A stretch of 46,621 nucleotides of DNA from positions 1-46,621 of the forward strand of contig JADIZR010000018.1 in the NCBI GenBank assembly GCA_016704655.1, given 5' to 3'. The position numbers and the translations under genes were made by a program. Origin of the DNA: Pseudomonadota bacterium (GTDB lineage Bacteria > Pseudomonadota > Gammaproteobacteria > Steroidobacterales > Steroidobacteraceae). The notes beneath the pieces are model-generated. The model saw only the letters and a program-made list of their open reading frames with translations. It did not search any database and was not told where the DNA came from. Of the stretch, positions 9,288 through 16,880 are shown one piece after another (position 1 is the stretch's first letter; each line of letters starts with the position of its first letter).

Positions 9288-10528
9288 GTACGGCTTTCCT
9301 TGGGGTTGTCGAGCGGCGGCAGGCCCGAGGGCACGCGTTGCGGAATCTCAGGCGTGAAGGCCTCGTCGGTCAGCGTCTGCAGGAAGTCGACGAGCAGGCC
9401 CAGTTCGGTTGCGGTCAGGTCCGGCGAGCTGATGTGCCAGTGCAGGTACAGCGTCTCGCCTGGTGGAACGGCGTTGCCACGGCCCTTGTTGTAGAACGCC
9501 ACCGTCTCGCGCAACGTGCCGAAGGCGCCGGAATGCATGTACGGTGCCGTGCGCGCGATGTTGCGCAGCGTCGGCACCTTGAAACCGCCGCGCAGCTTGA
9601 TTGCGTCAAAGGTCTTTTCGGCCCCCACATCGAACGGGTGCCCGGCGGGCTCAGGCGCGCCGATCACGGCGACCTGCCCGTTGGTGAAGAGCGGTGGCGT
9701 GTGGCACTCCGCGCACCGCGCCACGAACGAGCGGAATACGTTGAGCCCGGCGATCTCGCGCTCGTTGAGCGCGGCGGCGTAACCATGCGCATAGCGGTCG
9801 TAACGGCTGTTGAGCGAAATCAGCGTGGTCTGGAAAGCCGCCAGTGCGGTGTAGACGTCGGCCTCCGTGATCGTGTCACCGCTGCCGGGGAACGCCTGGC
9901 GAAACAGGCGGCGATAGGTTGCATTGTCATTGAGGCTGCGCAGCAGCCGTGCCGGCTCGTTGCCCATCTCGCGCGGCGAGAACAGCGGTCCCGGCGCCTG
10001 CGCCTCCAGCGAGCTGGCGCGTGCGTCCCAGAGAAACGACTGCAGGAACGCGACGTTCCAGAGCGTCGGTGCCGCACGACCGGCATCCCGCCCGTGGACA
10101 CCAATCGAACGCGGCTTGCCGTCAGCGAACCCGCGATCCGGCCGATGACAGCTCCCGCAGGACTGCGTGCCGTCGCCGGACAGGATCGGGTCGAAGAACA
10201 GGTAGCGGCCGAGGTCGATCTGCTGGGGCCGGAAGCCATCCCGGTGCGGCGGCAGCGAGGTGCGCGTCCCGCCCACGCCCCGGCCCTGCAGCGAATCGTA
10301 AAACTGGTAGCGATCGCGCAGTTCGCAGGTGCCGCCGGCCATCAGCTCGAAGCTCGGCGGACAACGACCACTGAGGACGAAGCCGTCCCCAGCCTTCGTC
10401 GCAGGGTGCATGCCCGCGCGCGTCACCGTCACCGCTGCAGCCACCGCTGCAATCACCAGCAAGCAAGCGAGCAGCAACGGCCGTGCCGACCTGATGCTCA
10501 ATTCGTCACCGCGCCGCCTCGAAGGCAT
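9284..10528 (-). CDS. Di-heme cytochrome c peroxidase / MauG-family protein
   Basis: A 414-residue protein with an N-terminal hydrophobic segment (LLLACLLVIAAVAAAV) and two c-heme motifs, CGSCH (124-128) and CAECH (272-276). The spacing and surrounding sequence (LGRYLFFDPILSGDGTQSCGSCH, APTLWNVAF, FKVPTLRNIARTAPYMHSG) are typical of bacterial di-heme peroxidases and MauG-like enzymes. These reduce hydrogen peroxide or oxidise protein and small-molecule substrates in the periplasm. The ATG at 10528 overlaps the end of the upstream cytochrome gene by 23 bases. The TTG at 10501, just after that stop, is also possible. Its stop overlaps the beta-helix start by 4 bases, implying one operon. Whether it is a peroxidase or a MauG-type modifying enzyme cannot be told here. 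Confidence 0.9.
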   Translation of the reverse strand: MPSRRRGDELSIRSARPLLLACLLVIAAVAAAVTVTRAGMHPATKAGDGFVLSGRCPPSFELMAGGTCELRDRYQFYDSLQGRGVGGTRTSLPPHRDGFRPQQIDLGRYLFFDPILSGDGTQSCGSCHRPDRGFADGKPRSIGVHGRDAGRAAPTLWNVAFLQSFLWDARASSLEAQAPGPLFSPREMGNEPARLLRSLNDNATYRRLFRQAFPGSGDTITEADVYTALAAFQTTLISLNSRYDRYAHGYAAALNEREIAGLNVFRSFVARCAECHTPPLFTNGQVAVIGAPEPAGHPFDVGAEKTFDAIKLRGGFKVPTLRNIARTAPYMHSGAFGTLRETVAFYNKGRGNAVPPGETLYLHWHISSPDLTATELGLLVDFLQTLTDEAFTPEIPQRVPSGLPPLDNPKESRT

Positions 10529-11147
10529 GGATGTAGCCGATCACGTCATCGAGTTCGCGCTCGCTGGCGAGCATGGTCGCCATCAACGCCATCTGCTTGC
10601 CGTAGCGATCCTGCGGCTGGGCGCCGCGCAACCCTTTGCCGAAATTCCGATGCTGGCGCTTGAGGTATGCCACATCGAGGCCGGCAAGGCGCGGTGCAGA
10701 CAGAGCTTCGTTGCCTTCGGCCTGGCCACCGTGACATGCGCCACACTTGCCCTGGTACAGGTTGTTGCCGTTGCGCGCGTCAAACTTGCTGGCTGACTTC
10801 ACGTCGGTCCTGGGCAGCGCAGCGATGTAGGTCGCGACGGCAGCGATCGCCTTCTCGTCACGCAGCACCGCCTGCGAGGCCGCGCGCATCTGCGCCCCGT
10901 AGGTGTCGTCCTTGTGCGAGCCGCGCAGGCCCGACCGAAAGTTCAGCAGTTGTCGCTGCAGGTAAGTGACCTGCTGGCCCGCAAGCGCGGGCGCACCGAG
11001 GCCTGGATTGCCTTCCGCCCGTGCGCCATGACAGGCCGCGCAGATGGCATAGAGTTGTTGCCCAGTGGCGGCGGACGCACCGATGCCCACGAGACATGCC
11101 ATCAGGCCTGCCGCGAATCGCGACATCCAGCTGGGCCGCATCAACAC
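10506..11147 (-). CDS. Di-heme cytochrome c (c4-like)
   Basis: About 213 residues with a signal peptide (FAAGLMACLVGIGASA) and two tandem class I domains, with heme motifs CAACH (36-40) and CGACH (135-139). The conserved segments APALAGQQVTYLQRQLLNFRSG and APRLAGLDVAYLKRQHRNFGKG are the hallmark of cytochrome c4/c553-type electron carriers. GTG 11147 is chosen because GGGGGAA lies 6-12 bases upstream; ATG 11141 is the alternative. A longer form from 11240 would add a non-signal leader. It heads the minus-strand cluster and could shuttle electrons between the membrane chain and the following peroxidase and beta-helix/heme protein. Confidence 0.88.
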   Translation of the reverse strand: MLMRPSWMSRFAAGLMACLVGIGASAATGQQLYAICAACHGARAEGNPGLGAPALAGQQVTYLQRQLLNFRSGLRGSHKDDTYGAQMRAASQAVLRDEKAIAAVATYIAALPRTDVKSASKFDARNGNNLYQGKCGACHGGQAEGNEALSAPRLAGLDVAYLKRQHRNFGKGLRGAQPQDRYGKQMALMATMLASERELDDVIGYIHAFEAAR

Positions 11148-11259
11148 TTCGAATTCCCCCGTCGGCGCCTGAAATCCGACGCCTCGCTTGCTCGTAGCGG
11201 GTGGCATTAAACCACCGGGCGCATGCGTCGCGCAAAGCACGACACGGCTATTAACCTGC

Positions 11260-11892
11260 TCAACGGTCCGGGCGAACCCACCGGAAGGTCAGGTTGACGC
11301 GTGCGCCGACCGGTCGGGCCGTCTTCGGCACCGCGTGCAGGTAGAGATGTTGAGTGACGCCGGCCATCAGCAACAGGTCGCCGTGCGCCAGGTCCAGCGT
11401 GCATGCCGCAATTCGGGAGCGACGGTGACGCAACTTGAACCGTCGCGTCGCGCCGAAGGACACGGATGCGATAACCGGCTCGCGCCCGAGTTCGGGCTCG
11501 TCGTCTGCGTGCCAACCCATGCCGTCGCGGCCGTCGCGATACAGGTTGAGCAGCACGCTGTTATAGCAGTGCCCGGTGAGTTCCTCGGCACGATGGCGGA
11601 CCCGCTGCAGATCGGGTGTCCACGGCAGCGGCTCGTGGGCCGTTCCGGAATAGGTGTACGCGGTCCCGGGATCGCCGTGCCACGCGACGAGGCGCGGCAC
11701 GCGCCTGCGCTCGCCGAAGATCACGATGTCTTCCTGCTGCCAGTCGATCCGCGAGCGCAGCACGGCCAGCATTTCGTCAGCCGCGGCGGGCTGGAATGCA
11801 GGTCGCCACAGCCGGACGTCGGCGTCCGGCAGGTCGAGCCGCAGCGGTTCAGTCGACAGCAGCGGCAGGTTGACTGGAGACATCCGCGGCAA
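11260..11892 (-). CDS. AlkB-type 2-oxoglutarate/Fe(II) dioxygenase (nucleic-acid dealkylation)
   Basis: A 210-residue protein of the AlkB/ALKBH2-3 class. The iron ligands are H128 and D130 (GWHADDE) and H186 (QHLYLHAVPKT), and the 2-oxoglutarate-binding arginines are R198 and R204 (RVNLTFRW). The loop LLNLYRDGRDGMGWH and the YSGTAHEPLPWTP substrate lid fit the family. The enzyme oxidatively removes methyl or exocyclic etheno groups from bases in DNA or RNA. Either ATG 11892 or ATG 11883 could be the start; both lie inside the end of the ferredoxin gene, so the two are translationally coupled. Despite the shared name it is unrelated to the alkane hydroxylase AlkB two genes upstream. Confidence 0.92.
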   Translation of the reverse strand: MPRMSPVNLPLLSTEPLRLDLPDADVRLWRPAFQPAAADEMLAVLRSRIDWQQEDIVIFGERRRVPRLVAWHGDPGTAYTYSGTAHEPLPWTPDLQRVRHRAEELTGHCYNSVLLNLYRDGRDGMGWHADDEPELGREPVIASVSFGATRRFKLRHRRSRIAACTLDLAHGDLLLMAGVTQHLYLHAVPKTARPVGARVNLTFRWVRPDR

Positions 11893-12211
11893 GCGTAGCC
11901 TTCATCCGGTCCAGATGCACCCGCACATTTCCTTTCGGCTGCGACTGGCAGGCGAGCACGTACCGCTGCTGCAGTTGCTCGCGCGAGAGCACGTAGGACG
12001 TGTCCGTCAGCGCGCGGACGTCGCCTTCGAGCAGACGGCACCGGCAGGTCGTGCAGCTGCCGACCCGGCACCGTGATGGCCACGGCAGTCCCTGCGCCAG
12101 TGCGGCCTGCAGGATCGTCTGGCCAGGCGCGACGTCGAACTCCCAGCCGAACGGCTCGACGCTGACTCTTGCCGCCTCCCGTTCGCGCCGCTTGAAGAGG
12201 TCGCGCAGCAT
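11849..12211 (-). CDS. 2Fe-2S ferredoxin, plant type
   Basis: About 120 residues with the cluster ligands C48, C53, C56 and C88 in the order CRVGSCTTC ... LACQS, the [2Fe-2S] beta-grasp pattern. ATG 12211 is used; a TTG two codons earlier overlaps the hydroxylase stop (TTGA). The gene follows the alkane hydroxylase directly, so it is the likely electron donor for that membrane enzyme. Most studied AlkB hydroxylases use rubredoxin instead, and no rubredoxin is encoded in the window. The C-terminal ~40 codons overlap the start of the dioxygenase gene. No ferredoxin reductase gene lies adjacent. Confidence 0.88.
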   Translation of the reverse strand: MLRDLFKRREREAARVSVEPFGWEFDVAPGQTILQAALAQGLPWPSRCRVGSCTTCRCRLLEGDVRALTDTSYVLSREQLQQRYVLACQSQPKGNVRVHLDRMKATLAADVSSQPAAAVD

Positions 12212-12213
12212 GC

Positions 12214-13384
12214 TCAATGACCCTGTGCAGCCAGTTGCAGCGCGGGCACGCCGCTCGCCCGGTTGGCCGCGGCCGCAAGGCGCCGTTCGTTGGTCGTTGC
12301 AAATTGACGATCCCAGTCGAGCAGCAAGGGCGTCATCCGGTTGCGATACCAGCCCGGCAGCAGGAACACGAGCAGCATGCAGGTGAGATAGCCGTACGGG
12401 AGCGTCGGCGCATCTCGGTAGGCGCGCAATTGCCAGAACTGTGCATCGCCTTCGGCATGGTGATGCGAGTGGCGCGCGAGGTTGAACAACATGACGTTGC
12501 TCAGGCGCTTATTGGAATTCCACGAGTGGCGCGGTTCGACCGGCTGGTCAGGATCGCGCACCAGCCCGTAGTGCTCGAAATAGTTGACTGCCTCGAGCAC
12601 CGAACGGCCGGCGAGCGCCGCCAGCACGAAAATGACGACACCCTTCAGCCCGGCAGCCAGGCCGAAGGCCGCGACGATGGCCGCCGACATCAGCCAGCCG
12701 CGCAGGTAACGGTTGTGCAGGCTCCAGGTGCCGTACCCGAGAGTCTGCAGGCGATTGCGCTCAAGTTCGAATGCGCTCTTCGTCTGGCCGAGCACGGAAC
12801 GCAGGAGATAAGAATAAAAAATGCTCGCCGCGGCGTGCCGACGCCGGATCCGCCGGCGTCGCAAGGCGCCGGTGATGCCCGTAGACGTGCTCGATCGAAA
12901 ACTCGGCGTCGAACGTGATGGCGAGCAGCCAGCGCCCGGCCACCATTGCGCCACGATCAGTGGTGCGGTGCGTGAGCTCGTGCCCGATATTCGTGCCGAG
13001 CGCGGCGAACGTGATACCGGCCGAAAGGATGGCGCCGAGCCAGTGCCAGGGCGCGGTCGCCTCGCGGCGCGCGAACAGGTCGAGGCCGAGGTTAGCCTGC
13101 GCCCACGCGCCGAGGCCGAACAGATCGCCCGATCCCGCCATCCAGGCCATCGCAACACCGAGCACGAACAGGGCCGGCAGCGCGAAGTACAGCAGCGTGT
13201 TCAGCAGCCGCGGATGCCGGTAGGCCGGTTCCTCGTAGTAGTCGCCGAGGGATTCGTCGCCCAGGATCATGACGCCGTAGATCACGACAAAACCGAGCCA
13301 CATCCAGGCGCCGCCCAGCAGAATGCCGGTCAGCGTGGCGAGGGAGAACAGGTAAACGGTCATGAACCGTGCGTACTTGACCAT
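12214..13384 (-). CDS. alkB: Alkane 1-monooxygenase, membrane di-iron type (frameshifted)
   Basis: An integral-membrane hydroxylase with the histidine boxes HELTH (135-139), EHVYGHH (165-171) and, after the frame change, RHSHHHAEGD, plus NYFEHYGL. These bind the di-iron centre that hydroxylates the terminal carbon of alkanes or related chains. ATG 13384 is preceded by GGAGGG. The first part ends in-frame at ADPASARRGE, and the rest (SIFYSYLLRSVLGQTKSAFELERN...) is one frame over. One surplus or two missing bases near 12822-12832, beside a run of six T, join them. Both halves are well conserved, so sequencing error is more likely than decay. It is co-transcribed with the ferredoxin and divergent from a TetR regulator with a palindrome between. 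Confidence 0.88.
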
Positions 13385-13413
13385 GGTGTCCCTCCGGGGA
13401 CCGGGCAACCGTC

Positions 13414-13429
13414 TAGAACAAATGTTCTA
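13414..13429. promoter_or_regulatory. Candidate TetR operator
   Basis: The 16-base inverted repeat tagaacaaatgttcta (6-bp arms, 4-base spacer) lies 30 bases upstream of the alkane hydroxylase start. It sits in the 146-bp divergent gap with the TetR gene, the only AT-rich stretch nearby. Its position fits repression of alkB and possibly autoregulation. Confidence 0.5.
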
Positions 13430-13530
13430 AATATAGATTGCCGCAGCCGACGGCTCGTGTCAAATGACCATGCGTGCCGGGTATACTTTGCACTGCAAAA
13501 CCATTGACCCGCACCCCCGGCACGACCCGC

Positions 13531-14193
13531 ATGCCCCGCAAGAAAGGCGCTGCCGCCGAAACTCCAGACACGCGCGGCCGCATCCTCGACGCGGCGCTGG
13601 CCCTGTTCAATGCCGACGGTGCGCATGCGGTTTCGACCCGTCACATCTCTGCCCGCCTGGGGATCAGCCCGGGCAACCTGTACTACCACTTCGCCAACAA
13701 GGAAGAGATCGTCCTCTGCCTGTACGAACGCATCGAGGCGCAGCTGGAAGCCATCCTCGCGCCGCGCGACGGCGCGCAGGCGCAGACATTCGATACCGTG
13801 CTCCGCTACCTGGACGACGTCTTCGGGCACCTGTGGGAGTTCCGCTTTTTCTACCGCGACGTGAACTCGCTGCTGCGGGACGTGCCGGGCCTCAGGGAGC
13901 GTTATCGCGACCTCGCGGAGCACGTGCGTGTGCGTTCGCGCGCGATCTTCGACTCGATGGTGACGGCCGGATGGATGGAAGCCTCGCCCGAACAACTGGA
14001 CCTGCTGACCACCAACGCGTGGATCCTGCTGACGCAGTGGTTCACGCACCGGCAGATCATGGACCGCAGGCGCGCCATCCAGTCCGCCGACATCCGCGAT
14101 GGCATCCGCCACTTCGTCGCGCTGTTCAGTCCGCTGCTGCGCAGCCCGCAGCGCCGCCAGGTCGAGCGCATGGTGTCGCAACCCGCCGCCTGA
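13531..14193 (+). CDS. TetR-family transcriptional regulator
   Basis: About 220 residues. The N-terminal helix-turn-helix is TRGRILDAALALFNADGAHAVSTRHISARLGISPGNLYYHFANKEEIV, a clear TetR signature with the NLYYHFxNKEE recognition helix. The C-terminal ligand domain is all helical and resembles that of regulators next to fatty-acid and alkane genes (DDVFGHLWEFRFFYRDVNSLLRD). ATG 13531 (MPRKKG) is preferred over the ATG at 13474, which has no ribosome site. It is divergent from the alkane hydroxylase, with the candidate operator in between. It probably represses that module until an alkane- or acyl-derived ligand binds; this is inference from position. Confidence 0.9.
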   Translation: MPRKKGAAAETPDTRGRILDAALALFNADGAHAVSTRHISARLGISPGNLYYHFANKEEIVLCLYERIEAQLEAILAPRDGAQAQTFDTVLRYLDDVFGHLWEFRFFYRDVNSLLRDVPGLRERYRDLAEHVRVRSRAIFDSMVTAGWMEASPEQLDLLTTNAWILLTQWFTHRQIMDRRRAIQSADIRDGIRHFVALFSPLLRSPQRRQVERMVSQPAA

Positions 14194-14271
14194 ACGACGC
14201 CAGGTATCGTGCCGGTTGTGGCGTTCCACGCCACAACGGACAATTGGCCCGAATTCACAACGAGCACCGAC

Positions 14272-15273
14272 ATGCCGAGCTTGCGCGCGCGAATGATCAA
14301 CACCCTGCTCCGTCTCACGGTGAAGCCGTTGTGGCGGCCCGGCCTCACGGTCGACGCGATCCGCCGGCACACGGCCAGGACCGACGCTCGGCTGGGGCGA
14401 CGCCGGGTCGATTGCGCCACCGAGTCGATCACGATCGCAGGCGTGCCGGCGAAGTGGTTCGGGGCGCCCGGCCTTGCGGAGCGCAACGGCACGCTGCTGT
14501 ACCTGCACGGCGGCGCCTGGTGCGTGCACCTGCCCGGCATGTACGGGGCCTTTGCGGCCAGACTGTCGGCCGCAACCGGGATGCGCGTGCTGCTCGTCGA
14601 TTACCGGCTTGCGCCGGAGCATCGGTTTCCGGCGGCTGTCGACGATTGCCTGGCCGCGTATCGCGCGCTGGTCGCAGGACCCACCGGCCGGCCACGGGTC
14701 GTTGCAGGTGACTCCGCCGGCGGCAATCTTTCGCTGGTCACGCTGATGCAGGCGCGCGATGCGCAGCTGCCGCTGCCTGCGTGTGCCGTGTTGCTGTCAC
14801 CCGCCACCGACATCTCGATGAGCGGCCCGTCGATCCGCTACAACGCCAAGGCCGACCCCATGTTCAGCGCGGGCGCGGGCGACCTGTTACCCGACCTGTA
14901 CGGCCCTGGTCTCGAGCGCACGTTGCCGCTGATCTCCCCGTTGCACGGGGACTGGTCCGGACTGCCACCGTTGTATTTCCTGGCGGGCTCGACGGAGATG
15001 CTGCTCGACGACTCCGTGCGCGCACACGACCGCGCACTGCAGGCCGGCACCCGTTCGCGCATCGACGTCTGGCCCGACATGCCGCATGTATTCCCGCTGT
15101 TCCCGATGGTGCCGGAAGCGCAGCAGGCGATCCGCGACATCGTCGCGTTCATCGAAGAGCATGCGCGGGACGTGGCCGCCCTGCCGCAGTCTGCCGAACC
15201 GCGAACAAGCCTGGATCCGGCACTCACGTCCGGATTCGCCGCGGTCGAGCCGGCGAACCGAGGGGCGCTCTAG
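14272..15273 (+). CDS. Alpha/beta hydrolase, hormone-sensitive lipase (HSL) type carboxylesterase
   Basis: A 333-residue esterase. It has the oxyanion-hole motif HGGA (80-83), the nucleophile elbow GDSAGG (S148), DYRLAPEHRFPAA, and a C-terminal His in DMPHVFPLF. It should hydrolyse short- or medium-chain acyl esters in the cytoplasm, in keeping with the neighbouring alkane oxidation genes. ATG 14272 (MPSLRARMINTLLRLTVKP) matches the usual N-terminus of this family; the GTG at 14209 is less likely. The stop codon TAG (15271-15273) is part of the CTAG that borders the MITE-like element. An insertion there has duplicated the stop without changing the protein end. Confidence 0.9.
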   Translation: MPSLRARMINTLLRLTVKPLWRPGLTVDAIRRHTARTDARLGRRRVDCATESITIAGVPAKWFGAPGLAERNGTLLYLHGGAWCVHLPGMYGAFAARLSAATGMRVLLVDYRLAPEHRFPAAVDDCLAAYRALVAGPTGRPRVVAGDSAGGNLSLVTLMQARDAQLPLPACAVLLSPATDISMSGPSIRYNAKADPMFSAGAGDLLPDLYGPGLERTLPLISPLHGDWSGLPPLYFLAGSTEMLLDDSVRAHDRALQAGTRSRIDVWPDMPHVFPLFPMVPEAQQAIRDIVAFIEEHARDVAALPQSAEPRTSLDPALTSGFAAVEPANRGAL

Positions 15274-15539
15274 GGAAGCTCTGCACAGGTCTGCATGGGC
15301 GCGACCGAGTGCAAGTTTCGCCGCGGGCGCGAAGCGAGGACGGAGTGGATGTCGATCCACGACCGAGGAGCGCCAAAGCCCGCGGCGAAAATCGCCCGGT
15401 CCCCAAGGGGTTACGCGCGTGAAGGCGCAGCACGTCGTTGCTCGCCTTGCCCATAGAACGACTATGGGGCGGCGGCTCGCGCCTCGTGCTGCGCCTTCGC
15501 GCGAGTAACGCGCCTCATGCAGACCTGTGCAGAGCTTCC
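15274..15539. mobile_element. 266-bp MITE-like element with perfect 24-bp terminal inverted repeats and CTAG duplication
   Basis: The left end at 15274-15297 (ggaagctctgcacaggtctg...) is the exact reverse complement of the right end at 15516-15539. Both sides are flanked by CTAG (15270-15273 and 15540-15543), a 4-bp target duplication. There is no transposase gene. Inside are further inverted repeats (ttcgccgcgggc with gcccgcggcgaa; a palindromic aaggcgcagcacg/cgtgctgcgcctt pair). The ends and the CTAG target recall IS5-group elements, which is from memory and not checked. A short partial copy is at 37414-37460. Confidence 0.85.
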
Positions 15540-16019
15540 CTAGCCGGTTGGCGCGGCTTCCTCGTCGAGCACCTCGATGCGCGCCCGCGCGAGGCCCTTG
15601 CGCATCATGCCGATCTCGGACGCCGCAGCCTGCGACAGGTCTGCGATGCGCTTGCCGACGAACGGTCCGCGGTCGTTGACCCGGACGACCACGCTGCGCC
15701 CGTTGCGCAGGTTGGTGACGCGGACCATGGTGCCGAAAGGCAGTTTCGGGTGCGCCATCGTGAAGGCGCCGGAATCGAAACGCTCGCCGCTTGCAGTCTT
15801 GCGGTCGTGGAACTGCGCGCCGTACCAGGAGACGACGCCCTCCTGCACCGTGACGATGCCACGCTCGATGGCGGATGCGATCTCCGCCACGCCCGGGCCC
15901 GACGACTGCTTGTCCGCCAGGGCGTCGCCGCCGGGCAAACCGAGGGCGAGCGCCGTCAACGCCACCAGGGTGGTCAGGCTCGGCTTCGCGCCCGTGCGCG
16001 CGGTTCGATGGTCAGCCAT
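15540..16019 (-). CDS. rlpA: RlpA-family septal-ring lipoprotein/lytic transglycosylase domain protein
   Basis: A 159-residue protein with a Sec-type N-terminal hydrophobic segment (LTTLVALTALALGLPGGDALA) and one RlpA double-psi beta-barrel domain: VSWYGAQFHDRKTASGERFD, TMAHPKLPFGTMVRVTNLRNGRSVVVRVNDRGPF and DLSQAAASEIGM. The domain binds or cleaves peptidoglycan strands lacking stem peptides at the septum. There is no C-terminal SPOR domain, so this is the short form, and there is no lipobox Cys. The TAG stop is formed by the CTAG at the right border of the MITE-like element; the gene is convergent with the esterase. Confidence 0.85.
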   Translation of the reverse strand: MADHRTARTGAKPSLTTLVALTALALGLPGGDALADKQSSGPGVAEIASAIERGIVTVQEGVVSWYGAQFHDRKTASGERFDSGAFTMAHPKLPFGTMVRVTNLRNGRSVVVRVNDRGPFVGKRIADLSQAAASEIGMMRKGLARARIEVLDEEAAPTG

Positions 16020-16313
16020 GGCTGAGCTCCTTGCTGCTGTGCAGTCCGGCCGTGTCGGTGTACGGACTCCGGGGGGCCTCGGTCAAAGCGAGGTTCCGGC
16101 TCAGTGACACGAATCACGTTGTGGGTGCGACCGGCGCAAAGCCCTCCATGAGTGGCTGTGGGGGTGGCCGCCGGTTCGGTCGAGTCCGGTTGGGACGGAC
16201 CGTCGACCTGAAAGTTCCGGCAACGCTACCAAAGTCATCCCAGGCTGTCCCCTGGCTGGCCTGTTAATCTTTATAAATCAATTAGTTAAAAAAGGTTGAC
16301 TCTGGACTTGGTC

Positions 16314-16613
16314 TCAGGCCGCGGGCTTATTGCGGCGCGTGAAGAACCAGATCAAGCCGGCGGCGCAAGCGACCGACAGCACGAAACCCAGGTACTCGGG
16401 GACATGCAGCAGCCGGCCGACCATGCCGCCCACGAACGAGCCGCCGATGCCATAGAGGATCGTGCGCGGCCAGCTCATCGGATCGGGACCGGGCAGCAGG
16501 AAACGGGCGATGCCGCCGACGATCAACCCGCTGATGGCGCCAACCACCAGCAGAACCAGCAGAAAGAATCCGAATCCGGCCCCGACCGTGCCGGCTGCTG
16601 TCGATGCATCCAT
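16314..16613 (-). CDS. GlsB/YeaQ/YmgE-family small membrane protein
   Basis: A 99-residue protein with three hydrophobic segments (FGFFLLVLLVVGAISGLIVGGIARFL; TILYGIGGSFVGGMVG; GFVLSVACAAGLIWFF) and the conserved LIVGGIARFLLPGPDPM-type loop of 'transglycosylase-associated' small membrane proteins. ATG 16613 has an AAGGGGAT ribosome site. Family members are often stress-induced; no enzymatic activity is established. The flanking 294-bp (towards rlpA) and 267-bp (towards gltB) gaps show no further genes. An AT-rich stretch downstream (tttataaatcaattagttaa, 16270-16289) may help end transcription. Confidence 0.85.
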   Translation of the reverse strand: MDASTAAGTVGAGFGFFLLVLLVVGAISGLIVGGIARFLLPGPDPMSWPRTILYGIGGSFVGGMVGRLLHVPEYLGFVLSVACAAGLIWFFTRRNKPAA

Positions 16614-16880
16614 TTGAATCCCCTTTGTTTTTCGATCCACTCGCGGGGCGCACGCTAGCAGCAATGGACGGACCCGCGCTACCCCCGTCCAGCCATGGCG
16701 AAATGGCATTCTGGCTGAGACTTAGACCACTTTGTTGCAGTGCATTGACGCAGCTGGCAGCACATGTCATATCAGTGACGTATCCACGACCGTCGACAGG
16801 TTCAGGCGGGCCGGCTCCCGGCGAGCGGCGGCCACTCCTTGCCCCTGAGCGACGCCTGAGAACCACAGGCAGGGCCGACG

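Noticed and set aside
11188..11898. 236-codon frame antisense to the AlkB-type dioxygenase
   Set aside because: The minus-strand frame carries the iron ligands and 2-oxoglutarate arginines; the plus frame has no features.
12817..12840. Programmed frameshifting at the six-T run in the alkane hydroxylase
   Set aside because: Considered because slippery T runs can permit slippage, but many other genes in the window have similar single breaks without slippery sites, so a sequence error is simpler.
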